The notes under the pieces are model-generated. The model made no database searches, had not been told where the DNA came from, and saw nothing but the letters and a program-made list of their open reading frames with translations. A stretch of DNA of 64,000 bases. Source: an uncultured Clostridium sp. Its GTDB lineage: Bacteria > Bacillota > Clostridia > Clostridiales > Clostridiaceae. Positions within the stretch are counted from its first letter, which is position 1; each line of letters opens with the position of its first letter. A program made the translations under genes and the position numbers. The DNA is taken from contig NZ_CALEVF010000038.1 in assembly GCF_937920395.1 (NCBI RefSeq), positions 1 through 64,000 on the forward strand, given 5' to 3'. Positions 26,425 through 35,368 of this stretch are shown in pieces.

Positions 26425-28461
26425 ATGGATACTTATAGTGAGATTAAATATGTAAAAGGTGTTGGCCCTAAAATGGCAGAGAGCTTGAATAAGTGTGGAA
26501 TATTTAATGTGCTAGATTTGTTATTATATTTTCCACGAGATTATGAGAATGTATCTGTCCGTAAAAGCATCTTAGACTGCGAAAAAACTGAGAAAGTAAT
26601 TATCGAGTGCACCGTTTTAAATATATTAAAGGATATTAGGTTAAAAAATAATAGGACTCTTTCTACCATAATTTTTTGCCAAGGTGATAATAAATTTAAA
26701 GGTAAATGGTTTAATCAAATTTACGCAAAAAATAGTTTTGCAATTTCTAGCAAGTATCTTATCACAGGTAAGGTTGATAAATTTAAGGACGAAATTACAA
26801 TTATGAACCCTAAAATAGTAAAAAATACGTCAATGGATACAAATGAAATTATAGCCACTTACCCTCTTAAGAATAATATTACAAATAATTTTTTTAATAA
26901 GATTATTTCTGATGTTTTGTGTAATATTATAGTAACAGAAAATTTGCCAAAGGGGATAATAGAAAAATATTGTTTTTGTTCTTTAAATGATGCAATTAGA
27001 AATATCCATAGTCCTAAAAGTTTAGAACTCCTTAATGAAGCAAAAAGAAGACTTAAATTTCAGGAGCTTTTTACATATTCATTAAAAATATTAATGTTAA
27101 AAGAATTTATAAAATCTAATAATAATGGTATCCAATTTAAAATGGCAAAGGAACTTACAACTTTAAAGGCAAAGCTTCCTTATAATCTTACTAAGGCACA
27201 AAGTAAAGTTGTAAGAGAAATTTTAATAGATCAAAAGAAGGATATCGCTATGAATCGCTTGCTACAGGGGGATGTTGGAAGTGGTAAAACTATAGTTGCT
27301 ATTATTACTATGTTTAATGTTGTAAAAAATGGTTATCAAACAGCCATGATGGCACCAACTGAGATTTTAGCAAAGCAACATTATGAAGAAATCAAAAATA
27401 TATTAAAGGATTTTTCATTAAATATACAAATATTGAGTGGAAGCACAACTGCTAAAAACAAACAATTAATTAAACAAGATTTAAAAAATGGAGTTATTGA
27501 CATTATAGTTGGGACTCATGCACTTATCGAGGATAATGTAGAATTTGAAAATTTAGGTATGATTGTTACTGATGAGCAACATCGTTTTGGAGTATCACAA
27601 AGAAACAGGTTTTCTAATAAGGGAAAAAACATAGATATCCTTGTAATGACAGCAACACCTATTCCGAGAACACTATCTTTATATTTGTATGGTGATTTAG
27701 ATGTATCTATTATAGATGAATTACCACCAGGTAGACAGAAAATTGATACATCTAATGAAAGTATGGAGAATAGTGGTAAAGTATATGAATTTGCTTTAAA
27801 TGAAATTAATAAGGGAAGACAGGTTTATATAGTTTGTCCACTTGTGGAGGAAAATGAAGAAATGAAATTAAGCTCGGTGGAGATGCTTTATGAAAAATTG
27901 AAAACAGAACAGTTTAAATCTATAGAAGTAGGAATGGTATATGGTAAAATGCCAAGTAAACTTAAAAATGAAATCATGGATAAATTTAAAGCTGGAGAAA
28001 TTAAAGCTTTGGTTTCAACTACAGTAATTGAGGTTGGCGTAAATGTACCAAATGCTACAGTTATGATAGTTGAAAATGCAGAAAGATTTGGACTTGCCCA
28101 ACTTCATCAACTTAGGGGAAGAGTAGGGAGAGGGGAGCATAAATCTTATTGTATACTGCTTGCAAATATCAAAAACAATATAGTAAGAAGAAGGCTTGGA
28201 ATACTTATAAGAAGTAATGATGGTTTTTATATTGCAGAGGAAGATTTAAAAACTAGGGGCGCTGGAGAATTATTTGGAATAAGGCAACATGGTGAATCAG
28301 GTTTGATTTTATCAGATGTAATTGAAGATATTGGTATTTTGAAAATCGCAAATAACGAAGCAAAGAGTCTAATACAAAGTGATGATGTATGCGATATTAA
28401 GGTGAAAACTGAGATAATACAAAAAATCGAGCAGACTTCTAGCTACATTTGTTTTAATTAG
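26425..28461 (+). CDS. recG: ATP-dependent DNA helicase RecG
   Basis: 678 residues. Remodels stalled forks and branched recombination intermediates. N-terminal wedge/OB region (about 1-230; YVKGVGPKMAESLNKCGI HhH start), then SF2 helicase: Walker A GDVGSGKT at 282-289, MAPTEILAKQHYEE, DEQHRFGV, MTATPIPRTLSL, and the C-terminal QLRGRVGRG with TRGAGELFGIRQHG (TRG motif). I use ATG 26425, set by CGGGGTGA; a GTG three codons earlier lies within that ribosome site. Confidence 0.95.
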   Translation: MDTYSEIKYVKGVGPKMAESLNKCGIFNVLDLLLYFPRDYENVSVRKSILDCEKTEKVIIECTVLNILKDIRLKNNRTLSTIIFCQGDNKFKGKWFNQIYAKNSFAISSKYLITGKVDKFKDEITIMNPKIVKNTSMDTNEIIATYPLKNNITNNFFNKIISDVLCNIIVTENLPKGIIEKYCFCSLNDAIRNIHSPKSLELLNEAKRRLKFQELFTYSLKILMLKEFIKSNNNGIQFKMAKELTTLKAKLPYNLTKAQSKVVREILIDQKKDIAMNRLLQGDVGSGKTIVAIITMFNVVKNGYQTAMMAPTEILAKQHYEEIKNILKDFSLNIQILSGSTTAKNKQLIKQDLKNGVIDIIVGTHALIEDNVEFENLGMIVTDEQHRFGVSQRNRFSNKGKNIDILVMTATPIPRTLSLYLYGDLDVSIIDELPPGRQKIDTSNESMENSGKVYEFALNEINKGRQVYIVCPLVEENEEMKLSSVEMLYEKLKTEQFKSIEVGMVYGKMPSKLKNEIMDKFKAGEIKALVSTTVIEVGVNVPNATVMIVENAERFGLAQLHQLRGRVGRGEHKSYCILLANIKNNIVRRRLGILIRSNDGFYIAEEDLKTRGAGELFGIRQHGESGLILSDVIEDIGILKIANNEAKSLIQSDDVCDIKVKTEIIQKIEQTSSYICFN

Positions 28462-28536
28462 ATAAAATATCTTTGTATAAAATACATATATATGTTAAAA
28501 TATTATCGAAACTTGCTTAGATGGAGGAATAAACAT

Positions 28537-29100
28537 ATGAGAATTATAGCGGGAAGTGCAAGAGGAAGAAAATTATTGTCACCAGTTGGGATGGGAACGA
28601 GGCCAACATTAGATAGAATAAAAGAAGCTATATTTAATATAATTCAAAATAGAGTGCGTAATGCAGTAGTTGTGGATATGTTCTCAGGTACGGGTAGCTT
28701 AGGACTTGAGGCAGCAAGTAGGGGAGCAAAAAAATGCTATCTTATCGATATGGGTGATACTACTTATGAAATGTTACAAGGTAATGTAGACAATTTAAAG
28801 TTTAACAATATATGTAAATGCTTAAAAGGTGATACATATAAATACATGGAGCAGTTTTCAAATGATGGTATTGTGTTTGATTTGATTTTTATAGACCCAC
28901 CATATGCGAAAGATATGATTCCACCTGCTATTGAAATAATTTCTAGAAATAGTCTTTTAAGTAAAGATGGGATTATAGTCTGTAAAATAGATTCATCTGA
29001 AGAGATATATGAGGGCAATGGTATTATTCATCTGTCTGATACAAGAAAATATGGTAATACTACTGTATTGTTTTATAAATATAAGGAAACTAATAATTAA
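28537..29100 (+). CDS. rsmD: 16S rRNA (guanine-966-N2)-methyltransferase
   Basis: 187 residues. Begins MRIIAGSARGRKLLSP; SAM-binding VVDMFSGTGSLGLEAASRGAKKCYLID and the catalytic DPPY motif in LIFIDPPYAKD. ATG 28537 chosen because GGAGGA lies 8 nt upstream and the conserved sequence starts there; an in-frame ATG at 28492 would add 15 non-conserved residues. Followed by coaD, the standard rsmD-coaD pairing. Confidence 0.94.
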   Translation: MRIIAGSARGRKLLSPVGMGTRPTLDRIKEAIFNIIQNRVRNAVVVDMFSGTGSLGLEAASRGAKKCYLIDMGDTTYEMLQGNVDNLKFNNICKCLKGDTYKYMEQFSNDGIVFDLIFIDPPYAKDMIPPAIEIISRNSLLSKDGIIVCKIDSSEEIYEGNGIIHLSDTRKYGNTTVLFYKYKETNN

Positions 29101-29117
29101 AAATTATTAGTTTCCTT
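29083..29117 (+). terminator. Perfect 16-bp hairpin at the end of rsmD
   Basis: Arms 29083-29098 and 29102-29117 match perfectly around AAA and include the rsmD stop region. There is no T-run after it, so it may stabilise the mRNA end or attenuate rather than terminate fully before coaD. Confidence 0.55.
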
Positions 29118-29180
29118 AGAAAATACATGGGAATAATTAATAATTATTATTTACCCTAGAGAAAAACGTGGAGGCATCAC

Positions 29181-29663
29181 ATGAAAAAAGCAATTTGTCC
29201 TGGAAGTTTTGACCCAATAACAAATGGACATTTAGATATTATTGAGAGGGCGTCAAGAGTATTTAATGAATTGATCGTAGGGGTAGTTGTTAATCCTGAA
29301 AAAAAATGTTTATTTTCAGTAGATGAGAGAGTAGCACAAATAAAAAATGTAGTGAAAAATTTGCCTAATGTACGTGTGGAGAAGTTTAGTGGTTTACTTG
29401 TTCATCTTATGAATAAAGAAGGTGTTAGAGTTATTGTTAAAGGGCTTAGAAGTGTTTCAGACTTCGAATATGAGTTTCAAATGGCAGCAATGAATAATAA
29501 ACTTGATCCAAGCAAGGAAACTGTGTTTATGATGACAAAAACGGAGTACTGTTATATAAGTTCTACTTCGGTTAAACAGGTTGCGATGCTTGGAGGATCT
29601 ATTAAAGGGCTAGTACCTGAAGAAATCATTCCAGAAATTATTAGAAAAATTAATTCCAAATAG
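29181..29663 (+). CDS. coaD: Pantetheine-phosphate adenylyltransferase
   Basis: 160 residues. Fourth step of coenzyme A synthesis, adenylating phosphopantetheine. [16 protein letters not shown] carries the TNGH (14-17) nucleotidyltransferase motif; [19 protein letters not shown] and the [11 protein letters not shown] motif complete the family set. GTGGAGGC precedes the ATG. With coaBC at 11 kb, the window covers three of the later CoA reactions. Confidence 0.96.
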   Translation: MKKAICPGSFDPITNGHLDIIERASRVFNELIVGVVVNPEKKCLFSVDERVAQIKNVVKNLPNVRVEKFSGLLVHLMNKEGVRVIVKGLRSVSDFEYEFQMAAMNNKLDPSKETVFMMTKTEYCYISSTSVKQVAMLGGSIKGLVPEEIIPEIIRKINSK

Positions 29664-29672
29664 GGGGGAACT

Positions 29673-30197
29673 ATGGATGTTATAAAGCTTTTAGAATATC
29701 TTCAAGGAATTATTGAGAGTTCGTCTAAAATACCTGTTACAGGTAAAGCAGTTATAAATAAGAGAGAAATACTAGATATAATTGATCAAATTATAAATCA
29801 CCTGCCAGATGAATTTAAGAAGGCACAGTGGGTTTGCGATGAAAAAGAAAGGATTTTAGTTGATGCTAAAAAGCAAGCTAAGATTTTTGAGGAAGAGACA
29901 GTTGACAAAATAAGAAGAAGAGTTGAAAAACAAGACTTAGTTAAAGAAGCATTAAATCGGTCTGAAGAAATTATAGCGTCAGCCCAGAGGGATGCTAAAA
30001 TTATGAGACTTGGCGCCAAGGATTATGCGGATGAAATATTATCCCAATTAGATAAAGAAATTGAATTAAAAGGACAGAAAATGATTCATGAAATTAAAAG
30101 TGATGTTCAAGATTTTTTAATACTTATGCAGGGCGAAGTTACAAATACTACAACCTCAATAAGGGAAAATGTAAAAGAACTAAGAGGTATGAAATAA
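29673..30197 (+). CDS. Coiled-coil protein of unknown function, V-ATPase subunit E / AtpF-like
   Basis: 174 residues, almost entirely charged helix. After MDVIKLLEYLQGIIESS, the region 55-150 is Lys/Glu/Ala-rich (AKKQAKIFEEE, EEIIASAQRDAKIM), resembling the stalk-like helices of ATPase peripheral subunits or DivIVA-type scaffolds; clostridial copies at this place are often simply called ATPase. No nucleotide-binding motif is present. It follows coaD by 9 nt (GGGGGG ribosome site) and its end overlaps convergent ylbJ by 18 nt. Function not known. Confidence 0.75.
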   Translation: MDVIKLLEYLQGIIESSSKIPVTGKAVINKREILDIIDQIINHLPDEFKKAQWVCDEKERILVDAKKQAKIFEEETVDKIRRRVEKQDLVKEALNRSEEIIASAQRDAKIMRLGAKDYADEILSQLDKEIELKGQKMIHEIKSDVQDFLILMQGEVTNTTTSIRENVKELRGMK

Positions 30198-31358
30198 TTT
30201 AATTATAGTTATGATTAATGATGGTATAATTAAAACTATCAATATTAGTAAGTATAAATCACAATTTTTATATAGACTTATATTGTTAAAAGTAAGAACA
30301 GAGGATGCATTTAAAAAAATATAATATAATATTAATGTTAAAATTGAAGAGATTATACCTTGAAAAAATTTTCTCATAATATATTTTTTTATTGAAACAG
30401 TATATTTATATGTATAGCTATACACTTGAGAAATGATAGATAAACCACTAAAAGCAATTAAAAAACTCAAAACTGGAAGTTTTACATAAAGATTTGAAGG
30501 GCTAGAGGATATTAAATAACATCCATTGGTCATCTCAAGCATTCCCAGAAGTATTCCTTCTATAAAATTACCTGAAGCACCAATAATTAAAGATAATTTA
30601 TTTATGACAATGTTAAATACGACATTGTCTTTAATTATGCCTGTTATTACTGAAAATATCACAATAAAACCACCTATATTTAAAGCGTTTTTCATAGCAT
30701 CTTCAATACTGTTTTTTAATATAATACCAATGTTTAAATTATTGAACTCAGATTTAGAAAAATTATTACTCCTATACTTAAGTCTAAAAGTATAATTTTT
30801 AGAAGGAATAATTAATCCCATAAAAATGCATGATAGAATATTAGATAACAAGAGTATATAACCAATTTTAGGACTAAACATCATAGAGGTGCCTACTGAT
30901 CCTAGAATAAATAGGGGGCTTGCATTAGAAGCAATATTTAGCAATCTTTCACAGGAATTTAAATCAATTATGTTTTTTTCATATAAGTCGCAAGTATACC
31001 TTGCACCTAGGGGATATCCACAGAGCACACTAACTAAAAGCGCAAAGTTACATTCTTTTGGTAGTTTTAAAGGCCTGCATATTAAATTTCCTAGTAATTT
31101 AGAATAAATATGAATACCGTCGTAACCGATTATAATATTTATTATAACTAAAAATGGGAAAAGAGATGGAAAAATTGCATTGAAAAATAATTTAGTACCA
31201 GTAATGGTGTACTGTATACAAATATTCGGAGCTAATATTATTTGAACAATGATAAGGGAACAAATAAATGTTACAAAAAAATTTATTTTTAAAGTTTTAA
31301 ATAAATAAACTAGTAGAAACAATATAGAAATTAATAATATAACTAATAGTAAGTTCAA
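30180..31358 (-). CDS. ylbJ: Sporulation integral membrane protein YlbJ
   Basis: 392 residues with many membrane helices and two similar halves of nucleoside-transporter-gate type (FNAIFPSLFPFLVIINIIIGY early; IGGFIVIFSVITGII later). VLCGYPLGARYTCDLYEKNII followed by LLNIASNASPLFILGSVGT matches YlbJ/SpoVV, which transports dipicolinate into the spore in Bacillus. A strong AAGGAGGGG sits before the ATG on the - strand. Its last 18 nt overlap the end of the coiled-coil gene on the other strand. Sporulation-specific expression is inferred. Confidence 0.88.
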   Translation of the reverse strand: MNLLLVILLISILFLLVYLFKTLKINFFVTFICSLIIVQIILAPNICIQYTITGTKLFFNAIFPSLFPFLVIINIIIGYDGIHIYSKLLGNLICRPLKLPKECNFALLVSVLCGYPLGARYTCDLYEKNIIDLNSCERLLNIASNASPLFILGSVGTSMMFSPKIGYILLLSNILSCIFMGLIIPSKNYTFRLKYRSNNFSKSEFNNLNIGIILKNSIEDAMKNALNIGGFIVIFSVITGIIKDNVVFNIVINKLSLIIGASGNFIEGILLGMLEMTNGCYLISSSPSNLYVKLPVLSFLIAFSGLSIISQVYSYTYKYTVSIKKYIMRKFFQGIISSILTLILYYIFLNASSVLTFNNISLYKNCDLYLLILIVLIIPSLIITIIKLFHTS

Positions 31359-31443
31359 TTTTAAGCCCCTCCTTAAAGTACTACTATACTAAATATATTT
31401 GAATTTAGTAAACTTATGTATTAGAATTACTAATTTTAAATAT

Positions 31444-31482
31444 AATAAATGCGACTATCAAATTTTGATAGTCGCATTTATT
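31444..31482. terminator. Hairpin terminator after tmcAL
   Basis: 19-bp arms, 31444-31462 and 31464-31482, of the form AATAAATGCGACTATCAAA and complement. It begins 2 nt beyond the tmcAL stop on the - strand and is followed there by TTATATT, with ylbJ's own promoter region next. Confidence 0.75.
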
Positions 31483-31483
31483 G

Positions 31484-32707
31484 TTATTTTATAATAATAG
31501 GAGATATTAAATAATCACTACTTGGGTCTACGCTTTTATTTAAGATACTGTAAGCCCTTGTAGATTGAATGTCAAGGCTTAAGGTTTCATTGGTTTTCTT
31601 GGATATTTTAGTATAAAGTGGAATGCTACTATTTGTTTTTATAGATTTCAAAATTGATTTTCCTTTTGAGTTAAATCCTAAAACACGGGCATAAGGGCAA
31701 GGTATTGATCTTAATCGTGTAGTATCAAAATCATCAAATCCTATAAAATATTGACACAATATCCTGCTAATTCGGCTATAAGTATAACGTTTGCTTTTTA
31801 TAGATTCAAGTGTATTTGCATAGGTCAAATTATGTTGTAAAGATTTAATGATTTTATTATCAAGTCCTTCAGATACATCTGGTAAATTTATCAATGAGTT
31901 TTTTGATGTAGCTGATTTATATTTTATGTATGGAAACATAGAGTCTTCAAATATAAAGTTAGTGTCTTTAGAGTATAAATTTCTAATTTCAGTGAATACT
32001 GAAGGTGGAACATAATCTTTAAGATTTGTTAAAATACCATTTTCTTTTACATATCTTCTTATAGCAGTAGCACTTGAAAATTCATTATTTATAAAAGTAC
32101 TGTTGTAAGATGCACCTTTTCGCTTTAAGGTATAAGGAGTAATTGAACTATTAAGCTTTATTAAACTTTTACAATACTCTATGCCTAGTATATTGTTAGA
32201 AGAATTTAAAAAATCACCTAATAATAAGTTAGACATGGACATGTTTGAATTTGTCAAATATTCATAAAGTGCTTTAGCTCTTGCTAAAGGATACGTAATA
32301 CCTTTAGATAAATAGGTTTTTAATAGTAATTTATATTCAGCAGGTTCTTTAAGTAATATATTTGAAATATTACATATATCATTAATATCTCCATGTTCGC
32401 TACCAAAGCATATGTTATCGACTATACCTAAACTGTTTAAAAGACTTATAGCGCCTTGCGCAAAAAATTCTGCAGACGAAACGCTGTAAATAGTTGGTAA
32501 CTCTAATACTAAATCTACACCGTTGTTTATAGCCATTTTAGTTTTTGTCCATTTATCTATACTTGATGGAATACCGCGTTGAGTAAAATTTCCACTCATA
32601 ACACAAATTAGGACATCACAATTTGTGAGTTCTTTAGTTTTATTAATATGGTACACATGGCCGTTATGTAATGGGTTATATTCAACAATTATACCCGAAA
32701 TATTCAT
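31484..32707 (-). CDS. tmcAL: tRNA(Met) cytidine acetate ligase
   Basis: 407 residues, formerly YlbM. Makes N4-acetylcytidine at the elongator tRNAMet wobble base using acetate and ATP. N-terminal nucleotidyltransferase fold: GIIVEYNPLHNGHVYHI (HNGH 14-17), VMSGNFTQRG, DLVLELPTIYSVSSAEFFA and a GSEHGD turn; then SSTAIRRY-like SSATAIRRYVKENG. In the usual location next to ylbJ. RBS ACGAGGTGATTTT on the - strand. Acetate kinase lies divergently beyond a 370-nt gap, but no functional link is implied. Confidence 0.92.
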   Translation of the reverse strand: MNISGIIVEYNPLHNGHVYHINKTKELTNCDVLICVMSGNFTQRGIPSSIDKWTKTKMAINNGVDLVLELPTIYSVSSAEFFAQGAISLLNSLGIVDNICFGSEHGDINDICNISNILLKEPAEYKLLLKTYLSKGITYPLARAKALYEYLTNSNMSMSNLLLGDFLNSSNNILGIEYCKSLIKLNSSITPYTLKRKGASYNSTFINNEFSSATAIRRYVKENGILTNLKDYVPPSVFTEIRNLYSKDTNFIFEDSMFPYIKYKSATSKNSLINLPDVSEGLDNKIIKSLQHNLTYANTLESIKSKRYTYSRISRILCQYFIGFDDFDTTRLRSIPCPYARVLGFNSKGKSILKSIKTNSSIPLYTKISKKTNETLSLDIQSTRAYSILNKSVDPSSDYLISPIIIK

Positions 32708-33077
32708 AAAATCACCTCGTAGAAGCTTATAGTAATTATAAGTTAATAATTTTTATAGCAAAAAAATTAAATTTAAATATGTGTTAATACAATATTCATT
32801 CTGATTTATATATTAAGTTTATAATTAAATTTTATTCATTTGTAATATATATTATATATTATATAACCAATTATTAAAAGTACATATTATCTAAAAAAAA
32901 GGTATGAAATTATTATAATATATTGAAATGAATGGGTTAAATAGTGTATATTATATATACATGTTTCAATGTATATAAGAAGACGGTTAATGAATATAAA
33001 TTACAGATTCAGAAACTTATAAAAAACTAAAGTTTATGAAAAAATAGTTGCAAGTTATTTGGGGAGGTGGATATTTA
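32708..33077. other. 370-nt AT-rich intergenic region, tmcAL/ackA divergent
   Basis: No gene-sized reading frame. It holds divergent promoters: for ackA a candidate TTGAAA (32923-32928), 18-bp spacer, TATATT (32947-32952). The -10 lies in an inverted repeat, TGTATA-TTATA-TATACA (32945-32961), which could be an operator. A pta gene, expected before ackA, is absent. Confidence 0.6.
32923..32952 (+). promoter_or_regulatory. Candidate ackA promoter
   Basis: TTGAAA-N18-TATATT, leaving a roughly 120-nt leader before the ackA ATG. The region is so A/T-rich that other hexamer pairs are possible. Confidence 0.4.
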
Positions 33078-34271
33078 ATGAAAATATTAGTCATAAATTG
33101 TGGAAGTTCATCACTTAAGTATCAATTAATTAATATGGAAAATGAACAATGTTTAGCCCTTGGATTAGTTGAGAGAATAGCAACAAAAGGCTCAATATTA
33201 ACTCAAAAGGTTAATGGGAAAAAGTATGTTATTGAAGAAACAATGCAAAACCATACAGATGCTATTAGATTAGTCCTTACGGCACTTGTAGATAGAGAAC
33301 ATGGAGTTATTAAAGAATTGTCTGAAATAGACGCAGTAGGACATAGAGTAGTTCATGGTGGAGAAAAATATGCAAAGTCAGTTATAATTAATGATGATGT
33401 AATGATCGGACTTTCTGAGTGCACAAAACTTGCACCACTTCATAATCCGGCTAATATAATGGGTATAAATGCTTGCATGGAATTGATGCCTAACACGCAA
33501 ATGGTAGCTGTATTTGATACTGCATTTCATCAAACGATACCAGAGGTTGCGTATATTTACCCACTTCCTTATTACCTTTATACTGAGTATGGTATAAGAA
33601 GATATGGATTTCATGGAACGTCACATAAATATATTTCAGTTAGGGCTGCGAAAATGATGGGTCGGGATATAAAAGATTTAAAATTAATAACTTGTCATTT
33701 AGGAAATGGAGCAAGTGTTTCCGCAGTAAAGGATGGAAAATCTATAGAAACGAGTATGGGATTCACTCCACTTGAAGGTTTAGCTATGGGAACTAGATGT
33801 GGAAGCATAGATCCTGCTATATTAACATATATCATGAAAGAATTAAATTTAACAATTGATGAGGCAAATAATTTAATGAATAAAGAGTCAGGATTTTTAG
33901 GAGTATCAGGGGTAAGCAGTGATTTTAGAGATGTAGAATCAGCGGCTATGAACGATGGAAATAAAAGAGCACAGCTGGCAATTGATATATTTTGTTATGG
34001 TGTTAAGAAATATATAGGTGCTTATGCTGCGGTAATGGAAGGCGTAGATGCAATTATATTTACTGCAGGACTTGGTGAAAACTCCCCTAGAACTAGAACG
34101 AGAATATGCAAGGGATTAGAATTCCTAGGAGCAGTTTTGGATAAGACAAAAAATAACGCAGTAGGAATATGTGCAGAATTAAGTACTGATGATTCAAAAG
34201 TTAAGATATTGGTTATACCAACAAATGAAGAGCTAGTAATTGCAAGAGACACCGATGCTCTTATAAAATAA
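33078..34271 (+). CDS. ackA: Acetate kinase
   Basis: 397 residues. Interconverts acetyl phosphate + ADP and acetate + ATP, the ATP-yielding end of acetogenic fermentation. Motifs: [69 protein letters not shown] [15 protein letters not shown], and [12 protein letters not shown] 33078 is set by GGGGAGGTGG; an upstream in-frame TTG at 33048 is rejected. pta is not next to it, unlike in many clostridia. Confidence 0.97.
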   Translation: MKILVINCGSSSLKYQLINMENEQCLALGLVERIATKGSILTQKVNGKKYVIEETMQNHTDAIRLVLTALVDREHGVIKELSEIDAVGHRVVHGGEKYAKSVIINDDVMIGLSECTKLAPLHNPANIMGINACMELMPNTQMVAVFDTAFHQTIPEVAYIYPLPYYLYTEYGIRRYGFHGTSHKYISVRAAKMMGRDIKDLKLITCHLGNGASVSAVKDGKSIETSMGFTPLEGLAMGTRCGSIDPAILTYIMKELNLTIDEANNLMNKESGFLGVSGVSSDFRDVESAAMNDGNKRAQLAIDIFCYGVKKYIGAYAAVMEGVDAIIFTAGLGENSPRTRTRICKGLEFLGAVLDKTKNNAVGICAELSTDDSKVKILVIPTNEELVIARDTDALIK

Positions 34272-34298
34272 AATACCAAATTTAATCATAAATAATTC

Positions 34299-34327
34299 TT
34301 GACTTTTTATTGTATTGTTTATATAAT
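34299..34327 (+). promoter_or_regulatory. Sigma-A promoter of the yceD-rpmF transcript
   Basis: TTGACT (34299-34304), exactly 17 bp, TATAAT (34322-34327): one of the two best matches in the window. Transcription would start near 34334, giving a leader of about 140 nt. Confidence 0.8.
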
Positions 34328-34360
34328 AGACTGTGTTTGATGTAAGTAAAAAACAATTTA

Positions 34361-34450
34361 GTTAGGAGGGACGCAGAAGCTTTGCTCGAGCTGTATAATT
34401 TTTTTATACAAGATATAGAGATTTTTCTTTATATGAGAAAAATTAATTAA
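34361..34450 (+). other. yceD-rpmF leader with an unattached ribosome site and a 22-codon reading frame
   Basis: AGGAGGG at 34364-34370 is as good as any real ribosome site here but no annotated gene follows. A TTG at 34382 opens a 22-codon frame (first residues MLELYNFFIQ) ending TAA 34448-34450. The leader also folds into small hairpins (GTATAA/TTATAC at about 34393-34409, and ATTTTTC/GAGAAAAAT near 34421-34443). Leader peptide or protein-binding RNA is inference. Confidence 0.35.
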
Positions 34451-34475
34451 TAGTTAGTTTTTCAGAGTGGATAGT

Positions 34476-34976
34476 ATGGTAATAGACGTTTCAGAATTAT
34501 TTAGTAATAAAAGAGCAAGAAAAGAAATTGATTTAGATTTAGAAAAAGCTAAGTTTTGCTATGATAATGAATTTATACAATTTTCTAAACCAGTTAAAAT
34601 GCATTTGACTTTAAAATCTAATGATGATGATATTGATTTAACTGGAAGTATTGATACAGAACTATTACTTGCTTGTTCTAGGTGTCTTGAGACCTTTTCT
34701 TATTTAATACATATTGAATTAAATGAAAGATTGTCGAAAACTCTAAAGAGTGAAGATGAGGATATTATTTTTATTGAAGATGATAGATTAGATTTAAATG
34801 AGATTGTGGAAAATAATATCATTTCTATTCTGCCTATAAAAAGACTTTGTAATAAAGATTGTAAAGGCTTATGCCATCAGTGTGGAATCAATTTAAATCA
34901 TAATACATGTAATTGTATTATTGAGGATATTGATCCAAGGTTGGCAAAATTAAAAAATTTGTTTTCAACTGATTAA
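34476..34976 (+). CDS. yceD: DUF177 protein YceD, large-subunit accumulation factor
   Basis: 166 residues. Starts MVIDVSELFSNKRARKEIDLD; a CSRC pair in the middle (LLACSRCLETF) and a C-terminal CNKDCKGLCHQCGINLNHNTCNC give the cysteine pattern of DUF177, the protein always coupled to rpmF and linked to 23S rRNA processing. ATG 34476 rather than GTG 34467 because the GAGTGG ribosome-site-like sequence covers that GTG and the family begins with M-x-ID. 12 nt before rpmF. Confidence 0.9.
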   Translation: MVIDVSELFSNKRARKEIDLDLEKAKFCYDNEFIQFSKPVKMHLTLKSNDDDIDLTGSIDTELLLACSRCLETFSYLIHIELNERLSKTLKSEDEDIIFIEDDRLDLNEIVENNIISILPIKRLCNKDCKGLCHQCGINLNHNTCNCIIEDIDPRLAKLKNLFSTD

Positions 34977-34988
34977 GGAGGTGTTACA

Positions 34989-35174
34989 ATGGGAAATCCT
35001 GCTAGAAAATTTTCTAAAGGTAGAAGAGATTCTCGAAGAGCGCAAACATTTAAACTTGGTTTACCAGGAATAGTTGAATGTCCTCAATGCCACGATATGA
35101 AGCTTGCTCACAGAGTATGTAAAAACTGTGGATATTACAAAAATAGAGAAGTAGTTTCAATGGAACAAAAATAA
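34989..35174 (+). CDS. rpmF: 50S ribosomal protein L32
   Basis: 61 residues. MGNPARKFSKGRRDSRRAQTF followed by ECPQCHDMKLAHRVCKNCGYYKNRE: the zinc-binding CxxC pairs of zinc-type L32 are intact. The more usual second residue pattern is MAxPKRK; here it is MGNPARK, an accepted variant. AAGGAGGTG precedes the ATG; a terminator follows directly. Confidence 0.96.
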   Translation: MGNPARKFSKGRRDSRRAQTFKLGLPGIVECPQCHDMKLAHRVCKNCGYYKNREVVSMEQK

Positions 35175-35208
35175 AAAAGAAAGTCGAAAGACTTTCTTTT
35201 TTATTTTT
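35173..35208 (+). terminator. Intrinsic terminator after rpmF
   Basis: Arms AAAAAAGAAAGTC (35173-35185) and complement (35190-35202) with a GAAA tetraloop, then TTATTTTT. Confidence 0.92.
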
Positions 35209-35235
35209 AAAGGTAAATATAATTATATTTGTATT

Positions 35236-35334
35236 TTAGCATTGCTAATACTATAGATATTTAAATAATATGGTATATAATATAAGTAAATAAATAAATA
35301 ACCAATAAACAAATAAATAGATATTTATTTGTTT
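35236..35334 (+). promoter_or_regulatory. plsX upstream region with two palindromes
   Basis: First palindrome TTAGCA-T-TGCTAA at 35236-35248 overlaps a candidate -35 (TTGCTA 35242-35247) that pairs with TAATAT (35266-35271, 18-bp spacing). The second has perfect 13-bp arms, 35307-35319 and 35322-35334, two nucleotides apart, 34 nt before the plsX start. Lipid genes of Firmicutes are often controlled by FapR or FabT; neither site fits the FapR consensus that I know. Confidence 0.45.
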
Positions 35335-35368
35335 GTTTATTTTGGAACATTCAAAGTGAGGGCTTAAA

